DNA of 64,000 nt from Galbibacter marinus (GCF_000300875.1 NZ_AMSG01000001.1:186001-250000), one strand, 5' to 3'. Shown: positions 26,682 to 35,959, counted from the stretch's first letter. The notes: a model not told the origin generated them from the letters alone. Program-made: numbers and translations.

Positions 26682-26856
26682 GATATTACGATTTAAAAAT
26701 TATAAGTCGGCATACTGTTTTGAGGGAAGAACACTTTTTAACGTCCTTAAATTACATAAAAATATAATTTAACCTCCCTTTTTTTCCTTTGTTTAAAATC
26801 AAGAGAAAGCAATGTTAATGCCAAAGTTTTAATTGTAGGGATTTTATCTTAGCCGA

Positions 26857-27885
26857 TTAATTTTTAGTAAGTGATACAATTTTGTCCACTACCGCTTCCA
26901 CCTCAATACTTCGCATGACATCCTTATAGGACTCAGGTGCCTTGTTTCCATAAACCGAGGTTGGGATCAGTGGATACTTCTGGCGATCGGAAAGCAAAGA
27001 ATTTGATACTGGTTGTTTATAGGGATAGAAACCAGCGTAAGGATGGGTAACCCCCCAAAGAGTTAACACCTTTACCCCCTGCATAGCTGCTAGGTGTGCA
27101 TTCCCGCTGTCCATGGAAACCATTAAATCCAAATTGGAAATCAATTTTATTTCATCCTCAAAACTAATTTTTCCAAAGGTATAAACCGTATTAGGGTAGC
27201 TATCTGAAAGAAGTTTTAACGCAGGAAGTTCTTTTTTGCCTCCAAAAAGGATGAGTTGATAATCTCCAGTTTTAGAAATGGAATCAATAACTTTCTCCAT
27301 AAGATCCAAAGGGTACATCTTAGTGTCGTGAAATGCAAAAGGAGCAATACCAATCCATTTTTTGGTACTATTTCCGATTATGTTGTACACCTCGGCTGAT
27401 AAAGACTTCTTAGCAGGAAAAACGTCTTTATTTAGATCTACAGTATAACCCAAAGACCGGAAAACATCTGCGTAGCGTTCTGTACTGGTTTTAACTGGCT
27501 TAAATATTTTACCATTGACCAAGGCTCTTTTCTCACTCCTACCCTTATCAATGGTTTTGGAACCCACACCTGAGAAAAGAAAAAAGAACTTTACAATACG
27601 ACTTCTAAGGGATCCATGTAGATCAGCAATGGCATCAAAGTCACGATTCTTAACCTCAGCGTAATAGGCATAAAGACCTTTTACCCCTTTATGTTTACCA
27701 CGAATATCGGCTGGTAATACCTCCACGCCTTCTACCGTCTGAAAAACCGGTTTTAAAAATGATTGCGTTGCCACACTCACCTTTACCCCCGGGTTTTGTT
27801 GTAGCAAGGCTCGAAGTACTGGAACTGCAATAGCGGCATCTCCTACTGCTGAAAATCGAATCGCTAAAATGTGTTTTTTATCCAT
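26857..27885 (-). CDS. Glycosyltransferase family 9 (heptosyltransferase-like)
   Basis: The 342-residue protein would add a sugar to a lipopolysaccharide core or related glycolipid in the cytoplasm. It has the GT9 N-terminal motif IRFSAVGDAAIAVPVLRALL, GT-B fold spacing, and the C-terminal acceptor/donor motif MDSGNAHLAAMQGVKVLTLW containing the conserved GNAHLA. It is 14 bases downstream of the DUF4254 gene in the same direction. The donor sugar is not evident. Confidence 0.88.
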   Translation of the reverse strand: MDKKHILAIRFSAVGDAAIAVPVLRALLQQNPGVKVSVATQSFLKPVFQTVEGVEVLPADIRGKHKGVKGLYAYYAEVKNRDFDAIADLHGSLRSRIVKFFFLFSGVGSKTIDKGRSEKRALVNGKIFKPVKTSTERYADVFRSLGYTVDLNKDVFPAKKSLSAEVYNIIGNSTKKWIGIAPFAFHDTKMYPLDLMEKVIDSISKTGDYQLILFGGKKELPALKLLSDSYPNTVYTFGKISFEDEIKLISNLDLMVSMDSGNAHLAAMQGVKVLTLWGVTHPYAGFYPYKQPVSNSLLSDRQKYPLIPTSVYGNKAPESYKDVMRSIEVEAVVDKIVSLTKN

Positions 27886-27899
27886 CTGTTGGATTGCAA

Positions 27900-28499
27900 C
27901 TATTTTTTGTACAATACTGGGTTTAGCTCCTGGTCATTGTACATTTTCATTTGCTTATAGACTTTCATATACTTATCTCCAGAAGCAATCGCTTCTAAAA
28001 GTTGATCTATGGCCGTAGAAAGATCTTGCTTCTGCTCAAGTAACACTGCAAGTTTAGCTGCACATTTATCTTTGTGCTCCTTAGAGGCATCAGCACGCTC
28101 GGCCTCCTCTGCCATATGGTAAATCTTTAAAGCTAGAATCGACAATCGATCGATGGCCCAAGCTGGAGATTCTGAATTAATAGTAGCATCTGGTTTTGTT
28201 GCTACGTCCTTATATTTGTCTAGAAAATAGCTGTCGATAAATTCGACCATATCGGTTCTGTCTTGATTCGAAGCATCGATTTTTCGCTTAAGCTCAAGGG
28301 CAGCAACCGGGTCAATCTCTGGATCACGAATAATATCTTCATAATGCCATTGTACGGTATCAATCCAATTTTTTCTGTATAACAAATGTTCTATTTTGTC
28401 TTTAGGGTATGGATTTTCAAAACCCTGGTTAACATCGTCCTGTATATGGTATTTGGCTATACTCTTATCAAAAATCTCAAATGCAAATTCGCTAAACAT
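27900..28499 (-). CDS. DUF4254 protein
   Basis: The 199-residue helical protein starts MFSEFAFEIFDKSIAKYH; no catalytic motif is obvious. It matches my recollection of DUF4254, common in Bacteroidota beside GT9 glycosyltransferases, as here (14 bases upstream of one). The ATG at 28499 is preferred over an in-frame one at 28526, because a perfect TATATTTG -7 element at 28531-28524 overlaps the latter. The function is unknown; the conserved pairing suggests a role with glycan assembly. Confidence 0.75.
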   Translation of the reverse strand: MFSEFAFEIFDKSIAKYHIQDDVNQGFENPYPKDKIEHLLYRKNWIDTVQWHYEDIIRDPEIDPVAALELKRKIDASNQDRTDMVEFIDSYFLDKYKDVATKPDATINSESPAWAIDRLSILALKIYHMAEEAERADASKEHKDKCAAKLAVLLEQKQDLSTAIDQLLEAIASGDKYMKVYKQMKMYNDQELNPVLYKK

Positions 28500-28523
28500 A
28501 TAAGGTGTTTTAAAATGAATATA

Positions 28524-28531
28524 CAAATATA
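28524..28531 (-). promoter_or_regulatory. -7 element of the DUF4254/GT9 operon
   Basis: On the minus strand TATATTTG (28531-28524) is a perfect TAnnTTTG. It rules out the upstream ATG at 28526 and supports the start at 28499. It is divergent from the upp promoter. Confidence 0.5.
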
Positions 28532-28564
28532 CTTATTTAAAATCTGCATATACCTAGAATTACC

Positions 28565-28572
28565 TAAATTTG
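28565..28572 (+). promoter_or_regulatory. -7 element of upp
   Basis: TAAATTTG is a perfect TAnnTTTG, 28 bases before the upp ATG. No TTG lies at standard distance. Confidence 0.45.
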
Positions 28573-28600
28573 CAGGAGTTTAGCTCAAAAAACAACCCTT

Positions 28601-29251
28601 ATGCAGGTACATCATCTAGGCAATAAAATCTCTCTTCTTCATCAATTTTTAGCAGAAATAAGAGATGTTACTATACAACAGGACCGCATGCGTTTTAGAC
28701 GTAATATTGAGCGTATAGGTGAGGTTTTAAGCTTAGAATTAAGCTCTTCACTTCACTACAGTGAAAAGACTATCACTACACCTTTAGGGCAAAAGAAAAC
28801 CTATGAGCTAACCGATGAAATTATCGTCTGTTCTATCCTTCGAGCAGGATTAAATCTACATCAAGGAATCTTAAATTATTTTGATCGTGCGGACTCTTCA
28901 TTTGTATCAGCCTATAGAAAGCATACATCTGAGCTAGATTTTGAAATTAAAGTCCAGTATATGGCCACGCAGGATTTTACTGATAAAATTTTAATCCTAG
29001 CTGACCCTATGTTAGCTACAGGGCGATCCCTTGTCGCCGCCTACAAAGCATTAAAATCACAAGGCAAGCCTAAAGAAATCCATATTTTATCTGTTATTGG
29101 TGCTCAACCTGGAATAGCGTTTTTAGAAGAAAATTTCCCAAAGGACACCCATTTATGGATTGCTGATATTGATCCTGAGCTCAATGAAAAAGGGTATATC
29201 GTTCCTGGCCTTGGAGATGCAGGATATTTATCCTATGGTGAAAAACTATAA
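28601..29251 (+). CDS. upp: Uracil phosphoribosyltransferase
   Basis: This cytoplasmic enzyme salvages uracil: uracil plus PRPP gives UMP. The 216-residue protein has the PRPP-binding loop ILADPMLATGRS (residues 132-143), ICSILRAGL-type substrate segment (CSILRAGLN at about 77-85) and the uracil-binding PGLGDAGYLSYGE near the end, where most bacterial enzymes have GDAGDR. The last codons overlap the end of the convergent membrane gene by 6 bases. Confidence 0.95.
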   Translation: MQVHHLGNKISLLHQFLAEIRDVTIQQDRMRFRRNIERIGEVLSLELSSSLHYSEKTITTPLGQKKTYELTDEIIVCSILRAGLNLHQGILNYFDRADSSFVSAYRKHTSELDFEIKVQYMATQDFTDKILILADPMLATGRSLVAAYKALKSQGKPKEIHILSVIGAQPGIAFLEENFPKDTHLWIADIDPELNEKGYIVPGLGDAGYLSYGEKL

Positions 29252-30169
29252 AAATAAAATCAGTATCGGCGCACTGATATATAGCCAAAGAATCAATTCC
29301 TTTAACCAACTCAACTTAATTCGTTCAACGTAGCGCGCTTGTATAACAGCTAGAGGAAATAAAGAAAAAAGAAGTTCTGAGGTATTAGAAACTTCAGAAA
29401 TCAACATTACTGCCACAGCAATAATTAGGGTAATGACCAACAAGATTCCTGGTACACGGGTTTTAAATGATTTACTCTGTTTTTTAAAAGCGAATATTAC
29501 ACACGCCCAGCCTCCCATTGTCACTAAAAATAATAAGGGGACAAAATAGCGTGGATTGGTATAATTCTCAAACTCAAAAGCGATTTGAAAATCTACCAAT
29601 TGAACTACCTTATATAACTGATCTGTTAAATAGAAATAGGTAAAACCCAGTAACGACAAAGCAAATAGGGTTACAAATGGAATAAGCATATTTCTATAAT
29701 CATTCTTTTTATAGAGGAACATGGTAGCAAACACCAACACTAAAAACAGTAATGACCAATTGAAAAAGTAAGTCGCCACTAATGTCCAAAGAGTGGCATC
29801 AAACACTTTGATTTCTACATCTTTACTGGAGCGAACCGAAACCAAACGACGAAAAGCCAAAAGCAGAAAAAATTCTGCCAACAATATATGGGGTTCCATA
29901 AAGATATTGGGAAACAAACAAAACAGTAGCACAAAAAAGAACAAAGCATAGGAATTTCGCTGAGTTAGCTCGTTTTTGCGAACTATAAAATCCACCATAA
30001 TCACGCAAAGTAAAATAACAACAGAACTTTTAAGCATATAAAAGATCATTCCCGCATCTAACACAAAATCCGACGCAAGCACTTGGGCCAATACTAAGAA
30101 CAAAATCAAATACAGAAAGAGGATTATAAAGTTTAAAGGATTAGTTCTTTCAAAAATGCTTGATATCAT
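29246..30169 (-). CDS. Polytopic membrane protein (DUF6427-like)
   Basis: The 307-residue protein has about eight or nine membrane helices with short loops and a basic N-terminal start. It ends in the upp gene (6-base convergent overlap) and starts where the divergent small membrane gene's promoter lies. I think it belongs to DUF6427, commonly next to upp in Flavobacteriia, but this is from memory. No active-site motif is visible and no function can be inferred. Confidence 0.75.
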   Translation of the reverse strand: MISSIFERTNPLNFIILFLYLILFLVLAQVLASDFVLDAGMIFYMLKSSVVILLCVIMVDFIVRKNELTQRNSYALFFFVLLFCLFPNIFMEPHILLAEFFLLLAFRRLVSVRSSKDVEIKVFDATLWTLVATYFFNWSLLFLVLVFATMFLYKKNDYRNMLIPFVTLFALSLLGFTYFYLTDQLYKVVQLVDFQIAFEFENYTNPRYFVPLLFLVTMGGWACVIFAFKKQSKSFKTRVPGILLVITLIIAVAVMLISEVSNTSELLFSLFPLAVIQARYVERIKLSWLKELILWLYISAPILILFL

Positions 30170-30189
30170 GATAGGTTTTTGTATTTTTG
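30160..30189 (+). promoter_or_regulatory. Promoter of the small DUF6341-like gene
   Basis: TTG (30160-30162), 19 bases, TATTTTTG (30182-30189): an exact match to the Bacteroidota consensus including spacing. It overlaps the start of the divergent DUF6427-like gene and excludes the TTG start at 30179. Confidence 0.65.
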
Positions 30190-30217
30190 TGCTGTAAATT
30201 TAATATATCTTTTACTG

Positions 30218-30427
30218 ATGAGAGACTTTTTCTACGGGATTCAGGATTTATTTGAGAACGTATTATTCGTTCCTTTAGAAGCTTTACGCTTTACCAACAG
30301 CTGGTGGATATCAAATATTATAAATGTTATTTTTATAGCAATAGGATTTGCAGCATTCTTTTATTGGATGAAACAGATGAAAAAGTACGACCAAGAAGAG
30401 AAAGACGATTACCAGCCGATCATTTAA
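30218..30427 (+). CDS. Small single-pass membrane protein (DUF6341-like)
   Basis: The 69-residue protein starts MRDFFYGIQDLFENVLFVPLE, has one membrane helix (about residues 30-48) and ends in a charged tail. The ATG at 30218 is chosen because an in-frame TTG at 30179 lies upstream of the -7 element. It resembles the small DUF6341 proteins found next to the membrane protein/upp pair in Flavobacteriia (from memory). Function unknown. It is followed by a strong terminator. Confidence 0.7.
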   Translation: MRDFFYGIQDLFENVLFVPLEALRFTNSWWISNIINVIFIAIGFAAFFYWMKQMKKYDQEEKDDYQPII

Positions 30428-30455
30428 TACGCAAAACAAACGTTTTAAATATACT

Positions 30456-30487
30456 AAAACCCCATAGCTTAGCTGTGGGGTTTTTTA
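30456..30487 (+). terminator. Rho-independent terminator after the small membrane gene
   Basis: AAAACCCCA-T-AGC (30456-30468), loop TTA, GCT-G-TGGGG TTTT (30472-30484), then more T. It has a long stem with one wobble pair, 28 bases after the stop. Confidence 0.85.
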
Positions 30488-30573
30488 GGTTATTCATTTT
30501 TCTGGCCTGAAATATGGATATATCCTAATTCTGATGCTTTACAAAGCTTTATTCTGTCACTTCCCTATACGCC

Positions 30574-30619
30574 ATAAAAAAACCTGCAATATATCGTATT
30601 AAACTTAATATTAGCAGGT
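30574..30619 (-). terminator. Terminator of the Wzz-like gene
   Basis: On the minus strand ACCTGC (30619-30614) pairs with GCAGGT (30587-30582), extended by AATAT/ATATT with one bulge, and is followed by TTTTTTT (to 30575). It lies 42 bases after the stop of the gene at 30661. Confidence 0.7.
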
Positions 30620-30660
30620 ACTTTTATAGTGATTTTATAGTTTTATCAAACTCTATTAAC

Positions 30661-31755
30661 TTAGCTCTTCTTTTTCTTTTCTTCCAGATGAACGCTGGTG
30701 TATTGCTTTAGAAATTTATTTAATTCTAAAATAGAAAGTGCAAAGAGAAGGAGCCCGATAAGTAATAAAGGAATTACAAATTTATACTTTGTAAAGAAAC
30801 CTTTTGCCTCTACCCCTCTTCTTGGGAAATCAGAAATCACGTTTAGAATATTGGATTTACTAGCCTCAAGTTGGTTGAGTTCAACCATCTCTGATTTAAT
30901 CTGATCAATCTTAGTAATTAGCTCCAATTCTCTTGATTGCTGGGCAATTCCCTTATCTCCTAAACTAATACTAGTTCCTTGTAAAGGTTTATCTGCTTCC
31001 TTAATCATAACGTTCTTATAGAGCAGCTGTAAAGAGTCAATCTCTGCAGTTTGTCTAGCTAATACCTCTCTTTGAAGTTCTATATTCTCGGTTTGAGTAT
31101 TTTTTAATTTTAAAAAGTACTGATTAAAAGAAATGGAAGAAATAATAGGTCCTTGTAACTTTTTAGCCACCATAGAGTTCGTGGCCTTTACTATAATGTT
31201 GTGATATTTTGCGTCAAAAGAATTAAAGTTCTCTAAGAACACTTCCATATCAATTGCTTTTCTGGTGGTGGTATCTAAGGTTCTAATAAACTCATCAAAA
31301 AGCCTTACTTTCTGGTTTTCATCAGAATATGATTCTATAGCAAATTCTTTAATGGAAGCAGCTTCAGATACTTCAATACCTAATGATTCTGCCAAAGCAA
31401 CAGAATCCTCTGCACGAGTGAGCTCATTGTAGAAATTAATGTTGTTGTAAAGCTGTTGGGCACTTTGAAAGTTGGGCTCCACTACCATAGTAGAAACATA
31501 GACCGGCTCTTTAGTAATATCAAGGGCAGTACCAAGAGCTACACCTACAACACCTGCAATCACAAATTTTATAAAGTGCTGTTGTATAAAAATTAAAAAT
31601 GAAATGATCCCGACGAAAATTCCATTAAAAATACTGCCGATGAAATTGAAAAGCTTTCTAAAACCATCGCCAATCAATTTAAACAATTGCCCAAGATCAA
31701 TTTCTTCAGAATTGGTGTTATTTGGGCGCTGATTCGATGGAATCTGATCATTCAT
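30661..31755 (-). CDS. Wzz-like membrane protein (polysaccharide chain-length or export family)
   Basis: The 364-residue protein has hydrophobic segments near residues 37-80 and one near 325-345, with a soluble, mostly helical and coiled-coil part between them. Such topology is typical of Wzz/PCP proteins that set glycan chain length in the inner membrane. There is no tyrosine-kinase domain, and no polymerase gene is close. It lies 26 bases after the larger gene at 31782-33461 and has its own terminator; the two probably share a transcript. The family call is topology-based and moderate. Confidence 0.6.
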   Translation of the reverse strand: MNDQIPSNQRPNNTNSEEIDLGQLFKLIGDGFRKLFNFIGSIFNGIFVGIISFLIFIQQHFIKFVIAGVVGVALGTALDITKEPVYVSTMVVEPNFQSAQQLYNNINFYNELTRAEDSVALAESLGIEVSEAASIKEFAIESYSDENQKVRLFDEFIRTLDTTTRKAIDMEVFLENFNSFDAKYHNIIVKATNSMVAKKLQGPIISSISFNQYFLKLKNTQTENIELQREVLARQTAEIDSLQLLYKNVMIKEADKPLQGTSISLGDKGIAQQSRELELITKIDQIKSEMVELNQLEASKSNILNVISDFPRRGVEAKGFFTKYKFVIPLLLIGLLLFALSILELNKFLKQYTSVHLEEKKKKS

Positions 31756-31781
31756 ATCAATTTGTTTAATTTAGTTTATTA

Positions 31782-33461
31782 TTATTTAAAGATTTGTTCT
31801 AAAATTCTTCTTGTTATCAAATAAGTTGGTTTTACACCGGTTATTCCTAAGCCTCCTGAAGCCAACGTACTTCCTGTTTCCAAAGGGTTATCAGAGGCGT
31901 AATACGCATAGCGTACTTTAACATCTGTTGTAATACTCTTACGAATCTTAGAAGCTGCTTGTATCGCTTTTTGATAATGGGCACCTTCCATTTCCAGTCC
32001 AATTACATTCCAGGTACTCTCGTGGAAAAACTTCAACATATCCTTATTCTGTAAGGATGTCCCTAAAACACTGATCATCGTCCCTTCAAACACCTCAAGA
32101 CCTTGATCTTTGAAATCTTCAGCACAAAGTTCATTATGGAAAGGGTAATTATCCGCCGTTCCCTCGAAAATATGCGCATTTGGAATCATTAAATCTCCTT
32201 TTCCACCTTCCAAAATCCCCGCTTTTCCCATAATAGAAATCGAATCCATATTCAGAAAAATATTTTCGCCCTCTGTTTTATAAGGCTTAAGGAATTCATC
32301 TATCGTCTCATAGGCTTGTTCCCCAAAGGCATAATCCATGACAAATAGCACTGGATATTCCTTATTTTTATTTTTATCAAAAGTAAAATTTATTTTCTCA
32401 AAATCAATTTTTCCTGTATCAAAAATTTGAACGTCAATATTTGTACCTGAGCGGTCCTCAATTTCGATCATTCCATTCTTAAGTGCAAAATCTTTTACTT
32501 TTGCTCTAAGATGTGTGTTTTCTGGTTGACTCAAGAGTTCATAAACATCATAAGGATCCTTTTGATTGGCGAATTCCTTTTTCAAAACACTCGAAGCAAA
32601 CAAGCTGTTCATTACCGAGTGCATGTTGGCACTTATAAGGTGAATCGGCCTATGAATTAAATCATTTTTGATGAGTTCTTTCTTAATGGTATTAGCCCAA
32701 ATCTCTCCATGAATATGATGTCCTAGACGTTCTCTTAATACTGGGCTAAAAGTAATGGATCTCTTATGCCCTTCAATGAGTTCTTCAAGGGCGATCTTAC
32801 CCATCCAATAAATGATTTTTAAAAAGCGCTCGGGATCTTCTTTTATGGAAAATACTTTATGTGCGGCCAAGCATTCTTCGAAAGTTCTTCCAATAATACT
32901 AGCGGTATGACTCAGTGCAACTTCGCGTTCTGACTGACTGAGTTTCTTTTTTAAAGCAGCTTCTTCAAGCTTCCTCCAATCGCGATTGGTAGTTCCTTTT
33001 TCCTCAATGTAGACTTTATCTGCAATTTTTTCAGATTCTATAAATAGGAAGGTAAGGTGGGTAAGAATGTCATAAATATCAGAGCGTCCTCGGGTTATTT
33101 CGACATTCATCTGATGCTCGTCAATGCGATAACAATTACGTCTTCTCTTTGGAGGAACAATATTTTTAAAACCAGAATTTTTATAACCCTCTTCTGATGT
33201 TAGGTTTATAAAGGTACATTGTTCAATACCAATAGGTAGCCTGTCTAAAATATATACCAGTCCATTGAGTTCTGTTTTTGAATCTGCAACTGTTCCGTAG
33301 ATTTCAGGTCGTAGTTCCAATAAAGATTCTCTAAGGGTTTCACCAGAGATCCCCATGGGTTTGTAAAAGCCTCTATTAAAAAGATGGCGCATCGCGATAT
33401 ACATTCGTTCGATGGCCCCGGATGCTTCTTGAGCTCGCGTTCTTGATTTAATTTTATTCAT
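31782..33461 (-). CDS. DUF6909-like protein with a possible nucleoside phosphorylase-like C-terminus
   Basis: The 559-residue protein has no signal peptide and is probably cytoplasmic. The N-terminal half is helical with basic stretches (PPKRRRNCYRI). Around residues 405-435 it reads SISIMGKAGILEGGKGDLMI and at 488-496 GLEMEGAHY. Together these resemble the Gly-rich and EMEGA motifs that line the ribose site in the nucleoside phosphorylase/MTAN/AMP nucleosidase fold. YASDNPLE at about 521-528 may be the usual catalytic D near the base. I recall this as DUF6909, an uncharacterised Flavobacteriia family. A promoter element (TAATTTTG) lies just upstream. The enzyme activity is an inference. Confidence 0.6.
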   Translation of the reverse strand: MNKIKSRTRAQEASGAIERMYIAMRHLFNRGFYKPMGISGETLRESLLELRPEIYGTVADSKTELNGLVYILDRLPIGIEQCTFINLTSEEGYKNSGFKNIVPPKRRRNCYRIDEHQMNVEITRGRSDIYDILTHLTFLFIESEKIADKVYIEEKGTTNRDWRKLEEAALKKKLSQSEREVALSHTASIIGRTFEECLAAHKVFSIKEDPERFLKIIYWMGKIALEELIEGHKRSITFSPVLRERLGHHIHGEIWANTIKKELIKNDLIHRPIHLISANMHSVMNSLFASSVLKKEFANQKDPYDVYELLSQPENTHLRAKVKDFALKNGMIEIEDRSGTNIDVQIFDTGKIDFEKINFTFDKNKNKEYPVLFVMDYAFGEQAYETIDEFLKPYKTEGENIFLNMDSISIMGKAGILEGGKGDLMIPNAHIFEGTADNYPFHNELCAEDFKDQGLEVFEGTMISVLGTSLQNKDMLKFFHESTWNVIGLEMEGAHYQKAIQAASKIRKSITTDVKVRYAYYASDNPLETGSTLASGGLGITGVKPTYLITRRILEQIFK

Positions 33462-33477
33462 AAGGTGTTTTACCGTA

Positions 33478-33485
33478 CAAAATTA
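33478..33485 (-). promoter_or_regulatory. -7 element of the DUF6909-like gene
   Basis: On the minus strand TAATTTTG (33485-33478) is a perfect TAnnTTTG, 16 bases before the ATG. No TTG at standard distance. Confidence 0.45.
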
Positions 33486-33580
33486 CAAGTTCTTTTTAAA
33501 AATAGCTATTTTTTACACACATGGCCTACTTTTTACCTTTAAACCAGCTATTAAAAAGAAAAAATGTGAGTTAAAAGGAC

Positions 33581-35080
33581 TTAAGAGTTAGAAATACCCA
33601 GAAGTTCTTCGGCAAGTTTTCGATCATTGGCCAATCGTTGTACTTTGTTCTGACCACCGAGTTTACCTTTGGACTTCATAAGATTTTTAAAGGTATCCTT
33701 TGAAAGGCAATGGATTTTTAGCGGCTGTAAAACTTTGCCTTGAATCAAATCGTAATAATAGCTGTTTTGTTCTTGAACTGACTCATCTAAAATTTTAGCA
33801 AACAAATCTAAATCATTAGGCGGGTTCTCAAACTCTATGAGCCATTGGTGATAAGGAAGTTCATCTGAGGGTGGAGTGATCTGTGGGGCTACGCTAAATT
33901 CATTAACAGTGGCCTTACAGCTATCCAATGCAGTTTTCATCGCCTGTTCTACTTCTTTAGCTATCACATGCTCTCCAAAGGCTGAGATAAAGTGTTTAAT
34001 TCGTCCTGAAACTGTAATGCGATATGGTTTTATAGAGGTAAATACTACTGTATCTCCTAAATTATAACCCCACAATCCAGCGTTGGTTGAGATGATCATA
34101 ACGTAATTAACACCTAATTGTACTGATTCCAATGGAATTCTAGTTGGGTTATCTTCAAAGAAGCGATCTGCTTCCACAAATTCATAAAAAATCCCCGCAT
34201 CTACTAGTAGTAACATTCCTGCGTGCTTCTGCAAGTCTTGATAGGCAAAAAATCCTTCGCTTGCTGGAAAGAGTTCAATAGAGTCTACATGCCTTCCAAT
34301 AAGTTGTTTAAACTTAGCGCGATATGGCTGAAAATTAACACCCCCATAGATAAAAAGATTAAAGTTTTTAAAAACCTCTCCTACATCCTTGGAAGATTTT
34401 TGTTTTATACGCTCAAAATACATTTGAACCCAAGATGGAATCCCGCTAATCACGGTCATATCCTCCTGAATGGTTTCCTCTACTATAGCATCAACCTTAG
34501 TTTCCCAATCATCTATACAGTTGGTTTCCCAACTAGGCATCCTGTTTTTTTGCAAATAAGACGGTACATAATGAGCGACAATTCCAGATAGACGACCCAA
34601 CTTAATCCCATTTTTCTCCGTGAGAATTGGGCTCCCTTGAAGAAAAATCATTTTTCCATCTACAAAGTCTACCTTCCCTGTTTGATGTATATAATTTAAA
34701 ATCGCATCCCGGGCGGCTTTGATATGAAATGGCATAGATTCCTTGGTAATAGGAATATACTTAGCTCCTGAAGTCGTTCCTGAAGTCTTGGCGAAGTAAT
34801 ATGGTAATCCTGGCCAAAGAACAGAATGCTCTCCTTGAACGATGCGATCTACATAAGGTTTTAGCTCTTCATAATCCCGAATGGGAACACGTTGTTTAAA
34901 ATCCTCATAATTTTTTATTTGATCAAAACCGTGATCCCTACCAAATGCTGTTTCTTTGGCAGATTTTACAAGCGAATGAAAGACCTTTTCTTGACTTTGA
35001 ATGGGGTTCTCAATCCAAGCTTGATTCTTGTTATAAACTGTTCTTGCTAATATTTTTGCAGCAAAGGATTTTATCGACAT
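33581..35080 (-). CDS. GH3 family acyl-adenylate-forming protein
   Basis: The 499-residue protein resembles the GH3 family, best known in plants where it links amino acids to hormones through adenylated intermediates. The ATP/AMP-binding motif FAKTSGTTSGAKYIPIT lies at residues 97-113, and the GH3-like SEGFFAY and SGRIKHFISAFGEHV motifs follow. Bacterial members are common in Bacteroidota, with unknown substrates. It starts 3 bases after the M23 peptidase gene on the same strand, so they form an operon. A carboxylate-amine ligase role is likely; the substrate is unknown. Confidence 0.87.
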   Translation of the reverse strand: MSIKSFAAKILARTVYNKNQAWIENPIQSQEKVFHSLVKSAKETAFGRDHGFDQIKNYEDFKQRVPIRDYEELKPYVDRIVQGEHSVLWPGLPYYFAKTSGTTSGAKYIPITKESMPFHIKAARDAILNYIHQTGKVDFVDGKMIFLQGSPILTEKNGIKLGRLSGIVAHYVPSYLQKNRMPSWETNCIDDWETKVDAIVEETIQEDMTVISGIPSWVQMYFERIKQKSSKDVGEVFKNFNLFIYGGVNFQPYRAKFKQLIGRHVDSIELFPASEGFFAYQDLQKHAGMLLLVDAGIFYEFVEADRFFEDNPTRIPLESVQLGVNYVMIISTNAGLWGYNLGDTVVFTSIKPYRITVSGRIKHFISAFGEHVIAKEVEQAMKTALDSCKATVNEFSVAPQITPPSDELPYHQWLIEFENPPNDLDLFAKILDESVQEQNSYYYDLIQGKVLQPLKIHCLSKDTFKNLMKSKGKLGGQNKVQRLANDRKLAEELLGISNS

Positions 35081-35083
35081 AAG

Positions 35084-35953
35084 CTATTGAAAATCTATAT
35101 AATTAGTGGGATCAACTGGATAACCTTCGCTCCAAAGTTCAAAATGCAAATGAGGACCCGTGGTTAGCTCCCCAGTATTACCAATAACTCCAATGACCTG
35201 GCCAGATTTAACCAAGTCTCCCTGTTGAACACTGATAGATGAATTATGCTTGTAGACGGATATTAACCCTGTGTTATGTTCAATGATACAAACATAACCA
35301 GTCTCTGTGGTCCATTCTGCAAAAATAACAATTCCATCTGCAACAGATTTAATCGGACTATCTTCGGGAGCTAAAATATCGACAGCATAATGTCTTTCTT
35401 TAGCATTATATGTCTGGGATAAGGTTCCACTAACTGGTGGAAATAACACTATATCGCTATCAGATGCCGCTCCAGAAAATAAGTTGTATTTATCCTCTGT
35501 TGCAACCTCAGCTCTAAGCAATGAATCTTGATAACTAGGATTCACATTAATTTGCATGGTGTCTTTGGCAAAAGATTCTAATATAGAGTCCTTGTTGATC
35601 TTCTCTGTGGTGATTTCTCCTCTTAAAACCTTTTGAATATTTTGAAAATACATATCATTCGCCCTTAAAGAGGCCGTAAGGGAATCCACCTTATAGGTTA
35701 AATCCACAGCTTCTCTTTTGAGTTTGGTAGATGAATACCCCGGGATGTATTCCCGTAATGGTGTAAAGGCAATCAAAAGGGTGGTAAAAGCGATAATGAA
35801 AACAGAAAACAAGGTCCCTAACACAAATACATTGAGTCGGTTTAATTTAAATGAGAGCTTCTCCTCAAAGGTATCCTCGTTCAAAATAACCAGTCGGTAC
35901 TTGTGAAGCAGCTTCCTTTTAATTTGTTTCCGTTTCTTAATTCTTCTCTCCAT
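35084..35953 (-). CDS. M23 family peptidoglycan peptidase (active)
   Basis: The 289-residue protein begins with basic residues and one membrane helix (about 30-52), then a coiled coil and a C-terminal M23 domain. Zinc and catalytic residues are intact: HYAVD (HxxxD type) and PHLHFE (HxH). It should cut peptidoglycan cross-links on the periplasmic face, in contrast with the inactive LytM-like protein at 6688-7938. The start is set at the ATG of MERRIKKRK, because a perfect -7 element, TATATTTG, overlaps the upstream TTG candidate. The -7 element ends just 6 bases before this ATG. Confidence 0.92.
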   Translation of the reverse strand: MERRIKKRKQIKRKLLHKYRLVILNEDTFEEKLSFKLNRLNVFVLGTLFSVFIIAFTTLLIAFTPLREYIPGYSSTKLKREAVDLTYKVDSLTASLRANDMYFQNIQKVLRGEITTEKINKDSILESFAKDTMQINVNPSYQDSLLRAEVATEDKYNLFSGAASDSDIVLFPPVSGTLSQTYNAKERHYAVDILAPEDSPIKSVADGIVIFAEWTTETGYVCIIEHNTGLISVYKHNSSISVQQGDLVKSGQVIGVIGNTGELTTGPHLHFELWSEGYPVDPTNYIDFQ

Positions 35954-35959
35954 GGTGAG

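Noticed and set aside
30304-30510. Second small reading frame overlapping the small membrane gene and its terminator
   Set aside because: It runs through a strong terminator hairpin and has no recognisable family or start signal, so it is a shadow frame.
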